A DNA stretch of 64,000 nucleotides, from contig NW_027478170.1 of assembly GCF_051020975.1 (NCBI RefSeq), forward strand, positions 5,704,001 through 5,768,000. The letters run 5' to 3'. Numbering within the stretch: the first letter of the stretch is position 1; the number at the start of each line of letters is the position of its first letter. Below, one piece after another: positions 8,887 to 22,410 of this stretch. Position numbers and translations under genes: made by a program. The DNA is from Osmia lignaria lignaria (lineage: Eukaryota > Arthropoda > Insecta > Hymenoptera > Megachilidae). The notes beneath the pieces were generated by a model. That model did no database searches, had not been told where the DNA came from, and saw nothing but the letters and a program-made list of their open reading frames with translations.

Positions 8887-11800
8887 TTGCAGATTTATCT
8901 CAAGGGAAGGGGCCTGACGGACATATTTCGAGATATTTCTTCTTCTTGTTGTTCTTCTTCTGCACAGCTAAGCTGGAAGTGGCATTTGCGGCTCGCACTA
9001 GTGCAGAGTTATCTCAAAGAAAGGGGCCACGGTGTTTGTGTATCCCTATTATGTTGGTGCGGCTTCGGAACTTTTAAATATCTCGATATATCTCGAAAAC
9101 TACGCTTCTGATCAAAAAATATCATAGAACATAAATTGTAGGAAACATAATTCTCTACAAAAAAGGTCTCGTAACATTTTGTCATAGCTCGCTTCGTTTC
9201 CGAGATATTTGCAGATATATCTCAAGGGAAGGGGCCTGACCGACATATTTCGAGATATTTCTTCTTCTTGTTGTTCTTCTTCTGCACAGCTAAACTGGAA
9301 GTGGCATTTCCAGCTCGCAATAGTGCAGAGTTATCTCAAAGAAAGGGGCCACGGTGTTTCTGTATCTCTATTATGTTGGTGCGGCTTCGGAACTTTTAAA
9401 TATCTTGATATATCTCGAGAACTACGCATCTGATCAAAAAATATCATAGAAGATAAAAAGTAGGAAACTTAATTCTCTACAAAAAAGTTCTCTTAACATT
9501 TTGCCATAGCTCGCTTCGTTTCCGAGATCTTTGCAGATTTATCTCAAGGGAAGGGGCCTGACGGACATATTTCGAGATATTTCTTCTTCTTGTTGTTCTT
9601 CTTCTGCACAGCTAAGCTGGAAGTGGCATTTGCGGCTCGCACTAGTGCAGAGTTATCTCAAAGAAAGGGGCCACGGTGTTTCTGTATCCCTATTATGTTG
9701 GTGCGGCTTCTGAACTTTTAAATATCTCGATATATCTCGAAAACTACGCTTCTGACCAAAAAATATCATAGAACATAAATTGTAGGAAACATAATTCTCT
9801 ACAAAAAACGTCTCTTAACATTTTGCCATAGCTCGCTTCGTTTCCGAGATATTTGCAGAATCAGCTCAAAGGAACTGGCCTGACGGACATATTTCGAGAT
9901 ATTTCTTCTTCTTGTTGTTCTTCCTCTGCACAGCTAAGCTGGAAGTGGCATTTGCGGCTCGCACTAGTGCAGAGTTATCTCAAAGAAAGGGGCCACGGTG
10001 TTTCTGTATCCCTATTATGTTGGTGCGGCTTCGGAACTTTTAAATATCTCGATATATCTCGAAAACTACGCTTCTGATCAAAAAATATCATAGAACATAA
10101 ATTGTAGGAAACACAATTCTCTACAAAAAACGTCTCTTAACATTTTGCCATAGCTCGCTTCGTTTCCGAGATATTTGCCGATTCAGCTCAAAGGAACTGG
10201 CCTGACGGACATATTTCGAGATATTTCTTCTTCTTGTTGTTCTTCCTCTGCACAGCTAAGCTGGAAGTGGCATTTGCAGCTCGCAATAGTGCAGAGTTAT
10301 CTCAAAGAAAGGGGCCACGGTGTTTCTGTATCCCTATTATGTTGGTGCGGCTTCTGAACTTTTAAATATCTCGATATATCTCGAAAACTACGCTTCTGAC
10401 CAAAAAATATTATAGAACATAAATTGTAGGAAACATAATTCTCTACAAAAAACGTCTCTTAACATTTTGCCATAGCTCGCTTGGTTTCCGAGATATTTGC
10501 AGATATATCTCAAGGGAAGGGGCCTGACGGACATATTTCGAGATATTTCTTCTTCTTGTTGTTCTTCTTCTGCACAGCTAAGCTGGAAGTGGCATTTGCG
10601 GCTCGCACTAGTGCAGAGTTATCTCAAAGAAAGGGGCCACGGTGTTTCTGTATCTCTATTATGTTGGTGCGGCTTCGGAACTTTTAAATATCTCGATATA
10701 TCTCGAAAACTACGCTTCTGATCAAAAAATATCATAGAACATAAATTGTAGGAAACGTAATTCTCTACAAAAAAGGTCTCTTAACATTTTGCCATAGCTA
10801 GCTTCGTTTCCGAGATATTTGCAGATATATCTCAAGGGAAGGGGCCTGACGGACATATTTCGAGATATTTCTTCTTCTTGTTGTTCTTCTTCTGCACAGC
10901 TAAGCTGGAAGTGGCATTCACAGCTCGCAATAGTGCAGAGTTATCTCAAAGAAAGGGGCCACGGTGTTTCTGTATCTCTATTATGTTGGTGCGGCTTCGG
11001 AACTTTTAAATATCTTGATATATCTCGAGAACTACGCATCAGATAAAAAAATATCATAGAACATAAAAAGTAGGAAACTTAATTCTCTACAAAAAAGGTC
11101 TCTTAACATTTTGCCATAGCCCTCTTCGTTTCCGAGATATTTGCAGATTTATCTCAAGGGAAGGGGCCTGACGGACATTAATCGAGATATTTCTTCTTCT
11201 TGATGTTCTTCTTCTGCACAGCTAAGCTGGAAGTGGCATTTGCAGCTTGCAATAGTGCAGAGTTATCTCAAAGAAAGGGGCCACGGTGTTTCTGTATCTC
11301 TATTATGTTGGTGCGGCTTCGGAACTTTTAAATATCTTGATATATCTTGAGAACTACGCATCTGATCAAAGAATATCATAGAACATAAATTGTAGGAAAC
11401 ATAATTCTCTACAAAAAAGGTCTCTTAACATTTTGCCATAGCTCGCTTCGTTTCCGAGATATTTGCAGATATATCTCAAGGGAAGGGGCCTGACGGACAT
11501 ATTTCGAGATATTTCTTCTTCTTGTTGTTCTTCTTCTGCACAGCTAAGCTGGAAGTGGCATTTACAGCTCGCAATAGTGCAGAGTTATCTCAAAGAAAGG
11601 GGCCACGGTGTTTCTGTATCTCTATTATGTTGGTGCGGCTTCGGAACTTTTAAATATCTTGATATATCTCGAGAACTACGCATCTGATCAAAAAATATCA
11701 TAGAACATAAAAAGTAGGAAACTTAATTCTCTACAAAAAAGGTCTCTTAATATTTTGCCATAGCTCGCTTCGTTTCCGAGATATTTGCAGATTTATCTCA

Positions 11801-13072
11801 AGGGAAGGGGCCTAACGGACATATTTCGAGATATTTCTTCTTCTTGTTGTTCTTCTTCTGCACAGCTAAACTGGAAGTGGCATTTCCAGCTCGCAATAGT
11901 GCAGAGTTATCTCAAAGAGAAGGGCCACGGTGTTTCTGTATCTCTATTATGTTGGTGCGGCTTCGGAACTTTTAAATATCTTGATATATCTCGAGAACTA
12001 CGCATCTGATCAAAAAATATCATAGAAGATAAAAAGTAGGAAACTTAATTCTCTACAAAAAAGGTCTCTAAACATTTTGCCATAGCTCGCTTCGTTTCCG
12101 AGATATTTGCAGATTTATCTCAAGGGAAGGGGCCTGACGGACATATTTCGAGATATTTCTTCTTCTTGTTGTTCTTCTTCTGCACAGCTAAGCTGGAAGT
12201 GGCATTTGCGGCTCGCACTAGTGCAGAGTTATCTCAAAGAAAGGGGCCACGGTGTTTCTGTATCTCTATTATGTTGGTGCGGTTTCGGAACTTTTAAATA
12301 TCTTGATATTTCTCGAGAACTACGCATCTGATCAAAAAATATCATAGAACATAAAAAGTAGGAAACTTAATTCTCTACAAATAAGGTATCTTAACATTTT
12401 GCCATAGCTCGCTTCGTTTCCGAGATATTTGCAGATTTATCTCAAGGGAAGGGGCCTGACGGACATATTTCGAGATATTTCTTCTTCTTGTTGTTCTTCT
12501 TCTGCGCAGCTAAGCTGGAAGTGGCATTTGCAGCTCGCAATAGTGCAGAGATATCTCAAAGAAAGGGGCCACGCTGTTTCTGTATCTCTATTATGTTGGT
12601 GCGGCTTCGGAACTTTTAAATATCTTGATATATCTCGAGAGCTACGCGTCTGATCAAAAAATATCATAGGACATAAAAAGTAGGAAACATAATTCTCTAC
12701 AAAAAAGGTCTCTTAACATTTTGCCATAGCTCGCTTCGTTTCCGAGATATTTGCAGATTTATCTCAAGGGAAGGGGCCTGACGGACATATTTCGAGATAT
12801 TTCTTCTTCTTGTTGTTCTTCTTCTGCACAGCTAAGCTGGAAGTGGCATTTGCCGCTCGCGCTAGTGCAGAGTTATCTCAAAGAAAGGGGCCACGGTGTT
12901 TCTGTATCTCTATTATGTTGGTGCGGCTTCGGAACTTTTAAATATCTTGATATATCTCGAGAACTACGCATCTGCTCAAAAAATATCATAGAACATAAAA
13001 AGTAGGAAACTTAATTCTCTACACAAAAGGTCGGTTAACATTTTGCCATAGCTCGCTTCGTTTCCGAGATAT
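8887..13072 (+). repeat. 22-mer cycle 3, deleted to 13 monomers
   Basis: Unit order is 1-5, 6/15, 16-22. Markers appear in the expected order: 9531 (AGATCTTTGCAG), 9853 (CAGAATCAGC), 10175 (GCCGATTCAG), the hybrid at 10497, then 10819 (CATTCACAGC), 11141 (ACATTAATCGAG), 12107 (GATATTTCTCGAG), 12429 (TCTGCGCAGC) and 12751 (GCCGCTCGCG). The length is 13 x 322 = 4,186 bp. Confidence 0.85.
10497..10818 (+). repeat. Hybrid monomer 6/15 (deletion junction)
   Basis: The segment before and at the start has the unit-6 marker GCTTGGTTTCCGAG and ATATATCTC, as at 1787-1815. The body from about 10585 has the A-class GCGGCTCGCACTAG, and the tail has the unit-15 marker GGAAACGTAATTC. This joins unit 6 to unit 15 and removes nine units' worth of sequence without changing the register. 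Confidence 0.8.
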
Positions 13073-16000
13073 TTGCAGATTTATCTCAAGGGAAGGGGCC
13101 TGACGGACATATTTCGAGATATTTCTTCTTCTTGTTGTTCTTCTTCTGCACAGCTAAGCTGGAAGTGGCATTTGCGGCTCGCACTAGTGCAGAGTTATCT
13201 CAAAGAAAGGGGCCACGGTGTTTCTGTATCCCTATTATGTTGGTGCGGCTTCGGAACTTTTAAATATCTCGATATATCTCGAAAACTACGCTTCTGATCA
13301 AAAAATATCATAGAACATAAATTGTAGGAAACATAATTCTCTACAAAAAAGGTCTCGTAACATTTTGTCATAGCTCGCTTCGTTTCCGAGATATTTGCAG
13401 ATATATCTCAAGGGAAGGGGCCTGACCGACATATTTCGAGATATTTCTTCTTCTTGTTGTTCTTCTTCTGCACAGCTAAACTGGAAGTGGCATTTCCAGC
13501 TCGCAATAGTGCAGAGTTATCTCAAAGAAAGGGGCCACGGTGTTTCTGTATCTCTATTATGTTGGTGCGGCTTCGGAACTTTTAAATATCTTGATATATC
13601 TCGAGAACTACGCATCTGATCAAAAAATATCATAGAAGATAAAAAGTAGGAAACTTAATTCTCTACAAAAAAGTTCTCTTAACATTTTGCCATAGCTCGC
13701 TTCGTTTCCGAGATCTTTGCAGATTTATCTCAAGGGAAGGGGCCTGACGGACATATTTCGAGATATTTCTTCTTCTTGTTGTTCTTCTTCTGCACAGCTA
13801 AGCTGGAAGTGGCATTTGCGGCTCGCACTAGTGCAGAGTTATCTCAAAGAAAGGGGCCACGGTGTTTCTGTATCCCTATTATGTTGGTGCGGCTTCTGAA
13901 CTTTTAAATATCTCGATATATCTCGAAAACTACGCTTCTCACCAAAAAATATCATAGAACATAAATTGTAGGAAACATAATTCTCTACAAAAAACGTCTC
14001 TTAACATTTTGCCATAGATCGCTTCGTTTCCGAGATATTTGCAGAATCAGCTCAAAGGAACTGGCCTGACGGACATATTTCGAGATATTTCTTCTTCTTG
14101 TTGTTCTTCCTCTGCACAGCTAAGCTGGAAGTGGCATTTGCGGCTCGCACTAGTGCAGAGTTATCTCAAAGAAAGGGGCCACGGTGTTTCTGTATCCCTA
14201 TTATGTTGGTGCGGCTTCGGAACTTTTAAATATCTCGATATATCTCGAAAACTACGCTTCTGATCAAAAAATATCATAGAACATAAATTGTAGGAAACAT
14301 AATTCTCTACAAAAAACGTCTCTTAACATTTTGCCATAGCTCGCTTCGTTTCCGAGATATTTGCCGATTCAGCTCAAAGGAACTGGCCTGACGGACATAT
14401 TTCGAGATATTTCTTCTTCTTGTTGTTCTTCCTCTGCACAGCTAAGCTGGAAGTGGCATTTGCAGCTCGCAATAGTGCAGAGTTATCTCAAAGAAAGGGG
14501 CCACGGTGTTTCTGTATCCCTATTATGTTGGTGCGGCTTCTGAACTTTTAAATATCTCGATATATCTCGAAAACTACGCTTCTGACCAAAAAATATTATA
14601 GAACATAAATTGTAGGAAACATAATTCTCTACAAAAAACGTCTCTTAACATTTTGCCATAGCTCGCTTGGTTTCCGAGATATTTGCAGATATATCTCAAG
14701 GGAAGGGGCCTGACGGACATATTTCGAGATATTTCTTCTTCTTGTTGTTCTTCTTCTGCACAGCTAAGCTGGAAGTGGCATTTACAGCTCGCAATAGTGC
14801 AGAGTTCTCTCAAAGAAAGGGGCCACGGTGTTTCTGTATCTCTATTATGTTGGTGCGGCTTCGGAACTTTTAAATATCTTGATATATCTCGAGAACTACG
14901 CATCTGATCAAAAAATATCATAGAACATAAAAAGTAGGAAACTTAATTCTCTACAAAAAAGGTCTCTTAACATTTTGCCATAGCTCTCTTCGTTTCCGAG
15001 ATATTTGCAGATTTATCTCAAGGGAAGGGGCCTGACGGACATATTTCGAGATATTTCTTCTTCTTGTTGTTCTTCTTCTGCACAGCTAAGCTGGAAGTGG
15101 CATTTACAGCTCGCAATAGTGCAGAGTTATCTCAAAGAAAGGGGCCACGGTGTTTCTGTATCTCTATTATGTTGGTGCGGCTTCGGAGCTTTTAAATATC
15201 TTGATATATCTCGAGAACTACGCATCTGATCAAAAAATATCATAGAACATAAATTGTAGGAACCATAATTCTCTACAAAAAAGGTCTCTTAACATTTTGT
15301 CATAGCTCGCTTCGTTTCCGAGATATTTGCAGATATATCTCAAGGGAAGGGGCCTGACGGACATATTTCGAGATATTTCTTCTTCTTGTTGTTCTTCTTC
15401 TGCACAGCTAAGCTGGAAGTGGCATTTACAGCTCGCAATAGTGCAGAGTTATCTCAAAGAAAGGGGCCACGGTGTTTCTGTATCTCTATTATGTTGGTGC
15501 GGCTTCGGAACTTTTAAATATCTTGATATATCTCGAGAACTACGCATCTGATCAAAAAATATCATAGAACATAAAAAGTAGGAAACTTAATTCTCTACAA
15601 AAGAGGTCTCTTAACATTTTGCCATAGCTCGCTTAGTTTCCGAGATATTTGCAGATTTATCTCAAGGGAAGGGGCCTGACGGACATATTTCGAGATATTT
15701 CTTCTTCTTGTTGTTCTTCTTCTGCACAGCTAAGCTGGAAGTGGCATTTACAGCTCGCAATAGTGCAGAGTTATCTCAAAGAAAGGGGCCACGGTGTTTC
15801 TGTATCTCTATTATGTTGGTGCGGCTTCGGAACTTTTAAATATCTTGATATATATCGAGAACTACGCATCTGATCAAAAAATATCATAGAAGATAAAAAG
15901 TAGGAAACTTAATTCTCTACAAAAAAGGTCTCTTAACATTTTGCCATAGCTCGCTTCGTTTCCGAGATATTTGCAGATTTATCTCAAGGGAAGGGGCCTG

Positions 16001-16614
16001 ACGGACATATTTCGAGATATTTCTTCTTCTTGTTGTTCTTCTTCTGCACAGCTAAGCTGGAAGTGGCATTTGCGGCTCGCACTAGTGCAGAGTTATCTCA
16101 AAGAAAGGGGCCACGGTATTTCTGTATCCCTATTATGTTGGTGCGGCTTCGGAACTTTTAAATATCTCGATATATCTCGAAAACTACGCTTCTGATCAAA
16201 AAATATCATAGAACATAAATTGTAGGAAACATAATTCTCTACAAAAAAGGTCTCTTAACATTTTGCCATACCTCGCTTCGTTTCCGAGATATTTGCAGAT
16301 ATATCTCAAGGGAAGGGGCCTGACGGACATATTTCGAGATATTTCTTCTTCTTGTTGTTCTTCTTCTGCACAGCTAAGCTGGAAGTGGCATTTGCGGCTC
16401 GCACTAGTGCAGAGTTATCTCAAAGAAAGGGGCCACGGTGTTTCTGTATCTCTATTATGTTGGTGCGGTTTCGGAACTTTTAAATATCTTGAGATATCTC
16501 GAGAACTACGCATCTGATCAAAAAATATCATAGAACATAAAAAGTAGGAAACTTAATTCTCTACAAATAAGGTCTCTTAACATTTTGCCATAGCTCGCTT
16601 CGTTTCCGAGATAT

Positions 16615-16936
16615 TTGCAGATTTATCTCAAGGGAAGGGGCCTGACGGACATATTTCGAGATATTTCTTCTTCTTGTTGTTCTTCTTCTGCACAGCTAAG
16701 CTGGAAGTGGCATTTGCGGCTCGCACTAGTGCAGAGTTATCTCAAAGAAAGGGGCCACGGTGTTTCTGTATCTCTATTATGTTGGTGCGGCTTCGGAACT
16801 TTTAAATATCTCGATATATCTCGAAAACTACGCTTCTGATCAAAAAATATCATAGAACTTAAATTGTAGGAAACATAATTCTCTACAAAAAACGTCTCTT
16901 AACATTTTGCCATAGCTCGCTTCGTTTCCGAGATAT
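16615..16936 (+). repeat. Junction monomer where units 12-13 are missing
   Basis: The segment before its start has the unit-11 tail marker CTACAAATAAGG. Its own tail has the rare unit-14 marker GAACTTAAATTG, as at 4619-4630. It lacks the TCTGCGCAGC of unit 12. The switch therefore lies in roughly the first 100 bp of this unit. Confidence 0.75.
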
Positions 16937-19190
16937 TTGCAGATTTATCTCAAGGGAAGGGGCCTGACGGACATATTTCGAGATATTTCTTCTTCTTGTT
17001 GTTCTTCTTCTGCACAGCTAAGCTGGAAATGGCATTTGCGGCTCGCACTAGCGCAGAGTTATCTCAAAGAAAGGGGCCACGGTGTTTCTGTATCTCTATT
17101 ATGTTGGTGCGGCTTCGGAACTTTTAAATATCTCGATATATCTCGAAAACTACGCTTCTGATCAAAAAATATCATAGAACATAAATTGTAGGAAACGTAA
17201 TTCTCTACAAAAAAGGTCTCTTAACATTTTGCCATAGCTAGCTTCGTTTCCGAGATATTTGCAGATATATCTCAAGGGAAGGGGCCTGACGGACATATTT
17301 CGAGATATTTCTTCTTCTTGTTGTTCTTCTTCTGCACAGCTAAGCTGGAAGTGGCATTCACAGCTCGCAATAGTGCAGAGTTATCTCAAAGAAAGGGGCC
17401 ACGGTGTTTCTGTATCTCTATTATGTTGGTGCGGCTTCGGAACTTTTAAATATCTTGATATATCTCGAGAACTACGCATCAGATAAAAAAATATCATAGA
17501 ACATAAAAAGTAGGAAACTTAATTCTCTACAAAAAAGGTCTCTTAACATTTTGCCATAGCCCTCTTCGTTTCCGAGATATTTGCAGATTTATCTCAAGGG
17601 AAGGGGCCTGACGGACATTAATCGAGATATTTCTTCTTCTTGATGTTCTTCTTCTGCACAGCTAAGCTGGAAGTGGCATTTGCAGCTTGCAATAGTGCAG
17701 AGTTATCTCAAAGAAAGGGGCCACGGTGTTTCTGTATCTCTATTATGTTGGTGCGGCTTCGGAACTTTTAAATATCTTGATATATCTTGAGAACTACGCA
17801 TCTGATCAAAGAATATCATAGAACATAAATTGTAGGAAACATAATTCTCTACAAAAAAGGTCTCTTAACATTTTGCCATAGCTCGCTTCGTTTCCGAGAT
17901 ATTTGCAGATATATCTCAAGGGAAGGGGCCTGACGAACATATTTCGAGATATTTCTTCTTCTTGTTGTTCTTCTTCTGCACAGCTAAGCTGGAAGTGGCA
18001 TTTACAGCTCGCAATAGTGCAGAGTTATCTCAAAGAAAGGGGCCACGGTGTTTCTGTATCTCTATTATGTTGGTGCGGCTTCGGAACTTTTAAATATCTT
18101 GATATATCTCGAGAACTACGCATCTGATCAAAAAATATCATAGAACATAAAAAGTAGGAAACTTAATTCTCTACAAAAAAGGTCTCTTAATATTTTGCCA
18201 TAGCTCGCTTCGTTTCCGAGATATTTGCAGATTTATCTCAAGGGAAGGGGCCTAACGGACATATTTCGAGATATTTCTTCTTCTTGTTGTTCTTCTTCTG
18301 CACAGCTAAACTGGAAGTGGCATTTCCAGCTCGCAATAGTGCAGAGTTATCTCAAAGAGAAGGGCCACGGTGTTTCTGTATCTCTATTATGTTGGTGCGG
18401 CTTCGGAACTTTTAAATATCTTGATATATCTCGAGAACTACGCATCTGATCAAAAAATATCATAGAAGATAAAAAGTAGGAAACTTAATTCTCTACAAAA
18501 AAGGTCTCTAAACATTTTGCCATAGCTCGCTTCGTTTCCGAGATATTTGCAGATTTATCTCAAGGGAAGGGGCCTGACGGACATATTTCGAGATATTTCT
18601 TCTTCTTGTTGTTCTTCTTCTGCACAGCTAAGCTGGAAGTGGCATTTGCGGCTCGCACTAGTGCAGAGTTATCTCAAAGAAAGGGGCCACGGTGTTTCTG
18701 TATCTCTATTATGTTGGTGCGGTTTCGGAACTTTTAAATATCTTGATATTTCTCGAGAACTACGCATCTGATCAAAAAATATCATAGAACATAAAAAGTA
18801 GGAAACTTAATTCTCTACAAATAAGGTATCTTAACATTTTGCCATAGCTCGCTTCGTTTCCGAGATATTTGCAGATTTATCTCAAGGGAAGGGGCCTGAC
18901 GGACATATTTCGAGATATTTCTTCTTCTTGTTGTTCTTCTTCTGCGCAGCTAAGCTGGAAGTGGCATTTGCAGCTCGCAATAGTGCAGAGATATCTCAAA
19001 GAAAGGGGCCACGCTGTTTCTGTATCTCTATTATGTTGGTGCGGCTTCGGAACTTTTAAATATCTTGATATATCTCGAGAGCTACGCGTCTGATCAAAAA
19101 ATATCATAGGACATAAAAAGTAGGAAACATAATTCTCTACAAAAAAGGTCTCTTAACATTTTGCCATAGCTCGCTTCGTTTCCGAGATAT

Positions 19191-19512
19191 TTGCAGATTT
19201 ATCTCAAGGGAAGGGGCCTGACGGACATATTTCGAGATATTTCTTCTTCTTGTTGTTCTTCTTCTGCACAGCTAAGCTGGAAGTGGCATTTGCCGCTCGC
19301 GCTAGTGCAGAGTTATCTCAAAGAAAGGGGCCACGGTGTTTCTGTATCTCTATTATGTTGGTGCGGCTTCGGAACTTTTAAATATCTCGATATATCTCGA
19401 AAACTACGCTTCTGATCAAAAAATATCATAGAACATAAATTGTAGGAAACATAATTCTCTACAAAAAACGTCTCTTAACATTTTGCCATAGCTCGCTTCG
19501 TTTCCGAGATAT
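19191..19512 (+). repeat. Hybrid monomer 22/4 ending the 22-mer domain
   Basis: The left part carries the unit-22 marker GCCGCTCGCGCTAG. The right part changes near 19385 to the A-class tail CGAAAACTACGCTTC and ends in ACAAAAAACGTCTC, as in unit 4. The next unit (19513) starts like unit 5 (TTGCCGATTCAG). The 22-mer therefore switches to a unit-4/unit-5 register here instead of returning to unit 1. Confidence 0.75.
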
Positions 19513-21122
19513 TTGCCGATTCAGCTCAAAGGAACTGGCCTGACGGACATATTTCGAGATATTTCTTCTTCTTGTTGTTCTTCCTCTGCACAGCTAAGCT
19601 GGAAGTGGCATTTGCAGCTCGCAATAGTGCAGAGTTATCTCAAAGAAAGGGGCCACGGTGTTTCTGTATCTCTATTATGTTGGTGCGGCTTCGGAACTTT
19701 TAAATATCTTGATATATATCGAGAACTACGCATCTGATCAAAAATTATCATAGAACATAAAAAGTAGGAAACTTAATTCTCTACAGAAAAGGTCTCTTAA
19801 CATTTTGCCATAGCTCGCTTCGTTTCCGAGATATTTGCAGATTTATCTCAAGGGAAGGGGCCTGACGGACATATTTCGAGATATTTCTTCTTCTTGTTGT
19901 TCTTCTTCTGCACAGCTAAGCTGGAAGTGGCATTTGCGGCTCGCACTAGCGCAGAGTTATCTCAAAGAAAGGGGCCACGGTGTTTCTGTATCTCTATTAT
20001 GTTGGTGCGGCTTCGGAACTTTTAAATATCTCGATATATCTCGAAAACTACGCTTCTGATCAAAAAATATCATAGAACATAAATTGTAGGAAACGTAATT
20101 CTCTACAAAAAAGGTCTCTTAACATTTTGCCATAGCTAGCTTCGTTTCCGAGATATTTGCAGATATATCTCAAGGGAAGGGGCCTGACGGACATATTTCG
20201 AGATATTTCTTCTTCTTGTTGTTCTTCTTCTGCACAGCTAAGCTGGAAGTGGCATTTACAGCTCGCAATAGTGCAGAGTTATCTCAAAGAAAGGGGCCAC
20301 GGTGTTTCTGTATCTCTATTATGTTGGTGCGGCTTCGGAACTTTTAAATATCTTGATATATATCGAGAACTACGCATCTGATCAAAAATTATCATAGAAC
20401 ATAAAAAGTAGGAAACTTAATTCTCTACAGAAAAGGTCTCTTAACATTTTGCCATAGCTCGCTTCGTTTCCGAGATATTTGCAGATTTATCTCAAGGGAA
20501 GGGGCCTGACGGACATATTTCGAGATATTTCTTCTTCTTGTTGTTCTTCTTCTGCACAGCTAAGCTGGAAGTGGCATTTGCGGCTCGCACTAGCGCAGAG
20601 TTATCTCAAAGAAAGGGGCCACGGTGTTTCTGTATCTCTATTATGTTGGTGCGGCTTCGGAACTTTTAAATATCTCGATATATCTCGAAAACTACGCTTC
20701 TGATCAAAAAATATCATAGAACATAAATTGTAGGAAACGTAATTCTCTACAAAAAAGGTCTCTTAACATTTTGCCATAGCTAGCTTCGTTTCCGAGATAT
20801 TTGCAGATATATCTCAAGGGAAGGGGCCTGACGGACATATTTCGAGATATTTCTTCTTCTTGTTGTTCTTCTTCTGCACAGCTAAGCTGGAAGTGGCATT
20901 TACAGCTCGCAATAGTGCAGAGTTATCTCAAAGAAAGGGGCCACGGTGTTTCTGTATCTCTATTATGTTGGTGCGGCTTCGGAACTTTTAAATATCTTGA
21001 TATATCTCGAGAACTACGCATCAGATAAAAAAATATCATAGAACATAAAAAGTAGGAAACTTAATTCTCTACAAAAAAGGTCTCTTAACATTTTGCCATA
21101 GCCCTCTTCGTTTCCGAGATAT
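19513..21122 (+). repeat. Short dimer zone (644 bp) after the 22-mer domain
   Basis: Units 19513 and 20157 share the tail markers AAAAATTATCATAG and CTACAGAAAAGG. Units 19835 and 20479 share CACTAGCGCAG and GGAAACGTAATTC. From about the middle of 19513 the sequence therefore repeats every 644 bp. Unit 20801 ends with CATCAGATAAAA, the mark of unit 16 of the 22-mer. Confidence 0.8.
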
Positions 21123-22410
21123 TTGCAGATTTATCTCAAGGGAAGGGGCCTGACTGACATTAATCGAGATATTTCTTCTTCTTGATGTTCTTCTTCTGCA
21201 CAGCTAAGCTGGAAGTGGCATTTGCAGCTCGCAATAGTGCAGAGTTATCTCAAAGAAAGGGGCCACGGTGTTTCTGTATCTCTATTATGTCGGTGCGGCT
21301 TCGGAACTTTTAAATATCTGGATATATCTCGAGAACTACGCATCTGATCAAAGAATATCATAGAACATAAATTGTAGGAAACATAATTCTCTACAAAAAA
21401 GGTCTCTTAACATTTTGCCATAGCTCGCTTCGTTTCCGAGATATTTGCAGATATATCTCAAGGGAAGGGGCCTGACGGACATATTTCGAGATATTTCTTC
21501 TTCTTGTTGTTCTTCCTCTGCACAGCTAAGCTGGAAGTGGCATTTGCAGCTCGCAATAGTGCAGAGTTATCTCAAAGAAAGGGGCCACGGTGTTTCTGTA
21601 TCTCTATTATGTTGGTGCGGCTTCGGAACTTTTAAATATCTTGATATATCTCGAGAACTACGCATCTGATCAAAGAATATCATAGAACATAAATTGTAGG
21701 AAACATAATTCTCTACAAAAAACGTCTCTTAACATTTTGCCATAGCTCGCTTCGTTTCCGAGATATTTGCAGATTCAGCTCAAAGGAACGGGCCTGACGG
21801 ACATATTTCGAGATACTTCTTTTTCTTGTTGTTCTTCCTCTGCACAGCTAAGCTGGAAGTGGCATTTGCAGCTCGCAATAGTGCAGAGTTATCTCAAAGA
21901 AAGGGGCCACGGTGTTTCTGTATCTCTATTATGTTGGTGCGGCTTCGGAACTTTTAAATATCTTGATATATCTCGAGAACTACGCATCTGATCAAAAAAT
22001 ATCATAGAACATAAAAAGTAGGAAACTTAATTCTCTACAAAAAAGGTCTCTTAACATTTTGCCATAGCTCGCTTCGTTTCCGAGATATTTGCAGATTTAT
22101 CTCAAGGGAAGGGGCCTGACGGACATATTTCGAGATATTTCTTCTTCTTGTTGTTCTTCTTCTGCACAGCTAAGCTGGAAGTGGCATTTGCGGCTCGCAC
22201 TAGTGCAGAGTTATCTCAAAGAAAGGGGCCACGGTGTTTCTGTATCTCTATTATGTTGGTGCGGCTTCGGAACTTTCAAATATCTTGATATATCTCGAGA
22301 ACTACGCATCTGATCAAAAAATATCATAGAACATAAAAAGTAGGAAACTTAATTCTCTACAAAAAAGGTCTCTTAACATTTTGCCATAGCTCGCTTCGTT
22401 TCCGAGATAT
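21123..22410 (+). repeat. Mixed monomers between HOR domains
   Basis: Unit 21123 is a fourth copy of the ACATTAATCGAG marker unit with private changes (GACTGACATT, ATGTCGGTG, ATCTGGATAT). Unit 21445 has the AAAGAATATC tail. Unit 21767 has GATACTTCTTTTTCTTG, otherwise seen only at 28529. Unit 22089 has AACTTTCAAATATC. No clear higher-order period is visible across these four units. Confidence 0.75.

Larger units (their letters stand above)
13073..19512 (+). repeat. 22-mer cycle 4, 20 monomers
   Basis: Unit order is 1-11, a junction unit 14, 15-21, then 22 in its left part only. Bases 13073-16614 match 193-3734 at offset 12,880 with only a handful of substitutions (for example at 13941, 14018 and 16203). 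Bases from about 16690 to 19385 match 4454-7149 at offset 12,236. The difference between the offsets (644 bp) is the two missing units 12-13. Confidence 0.85.
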
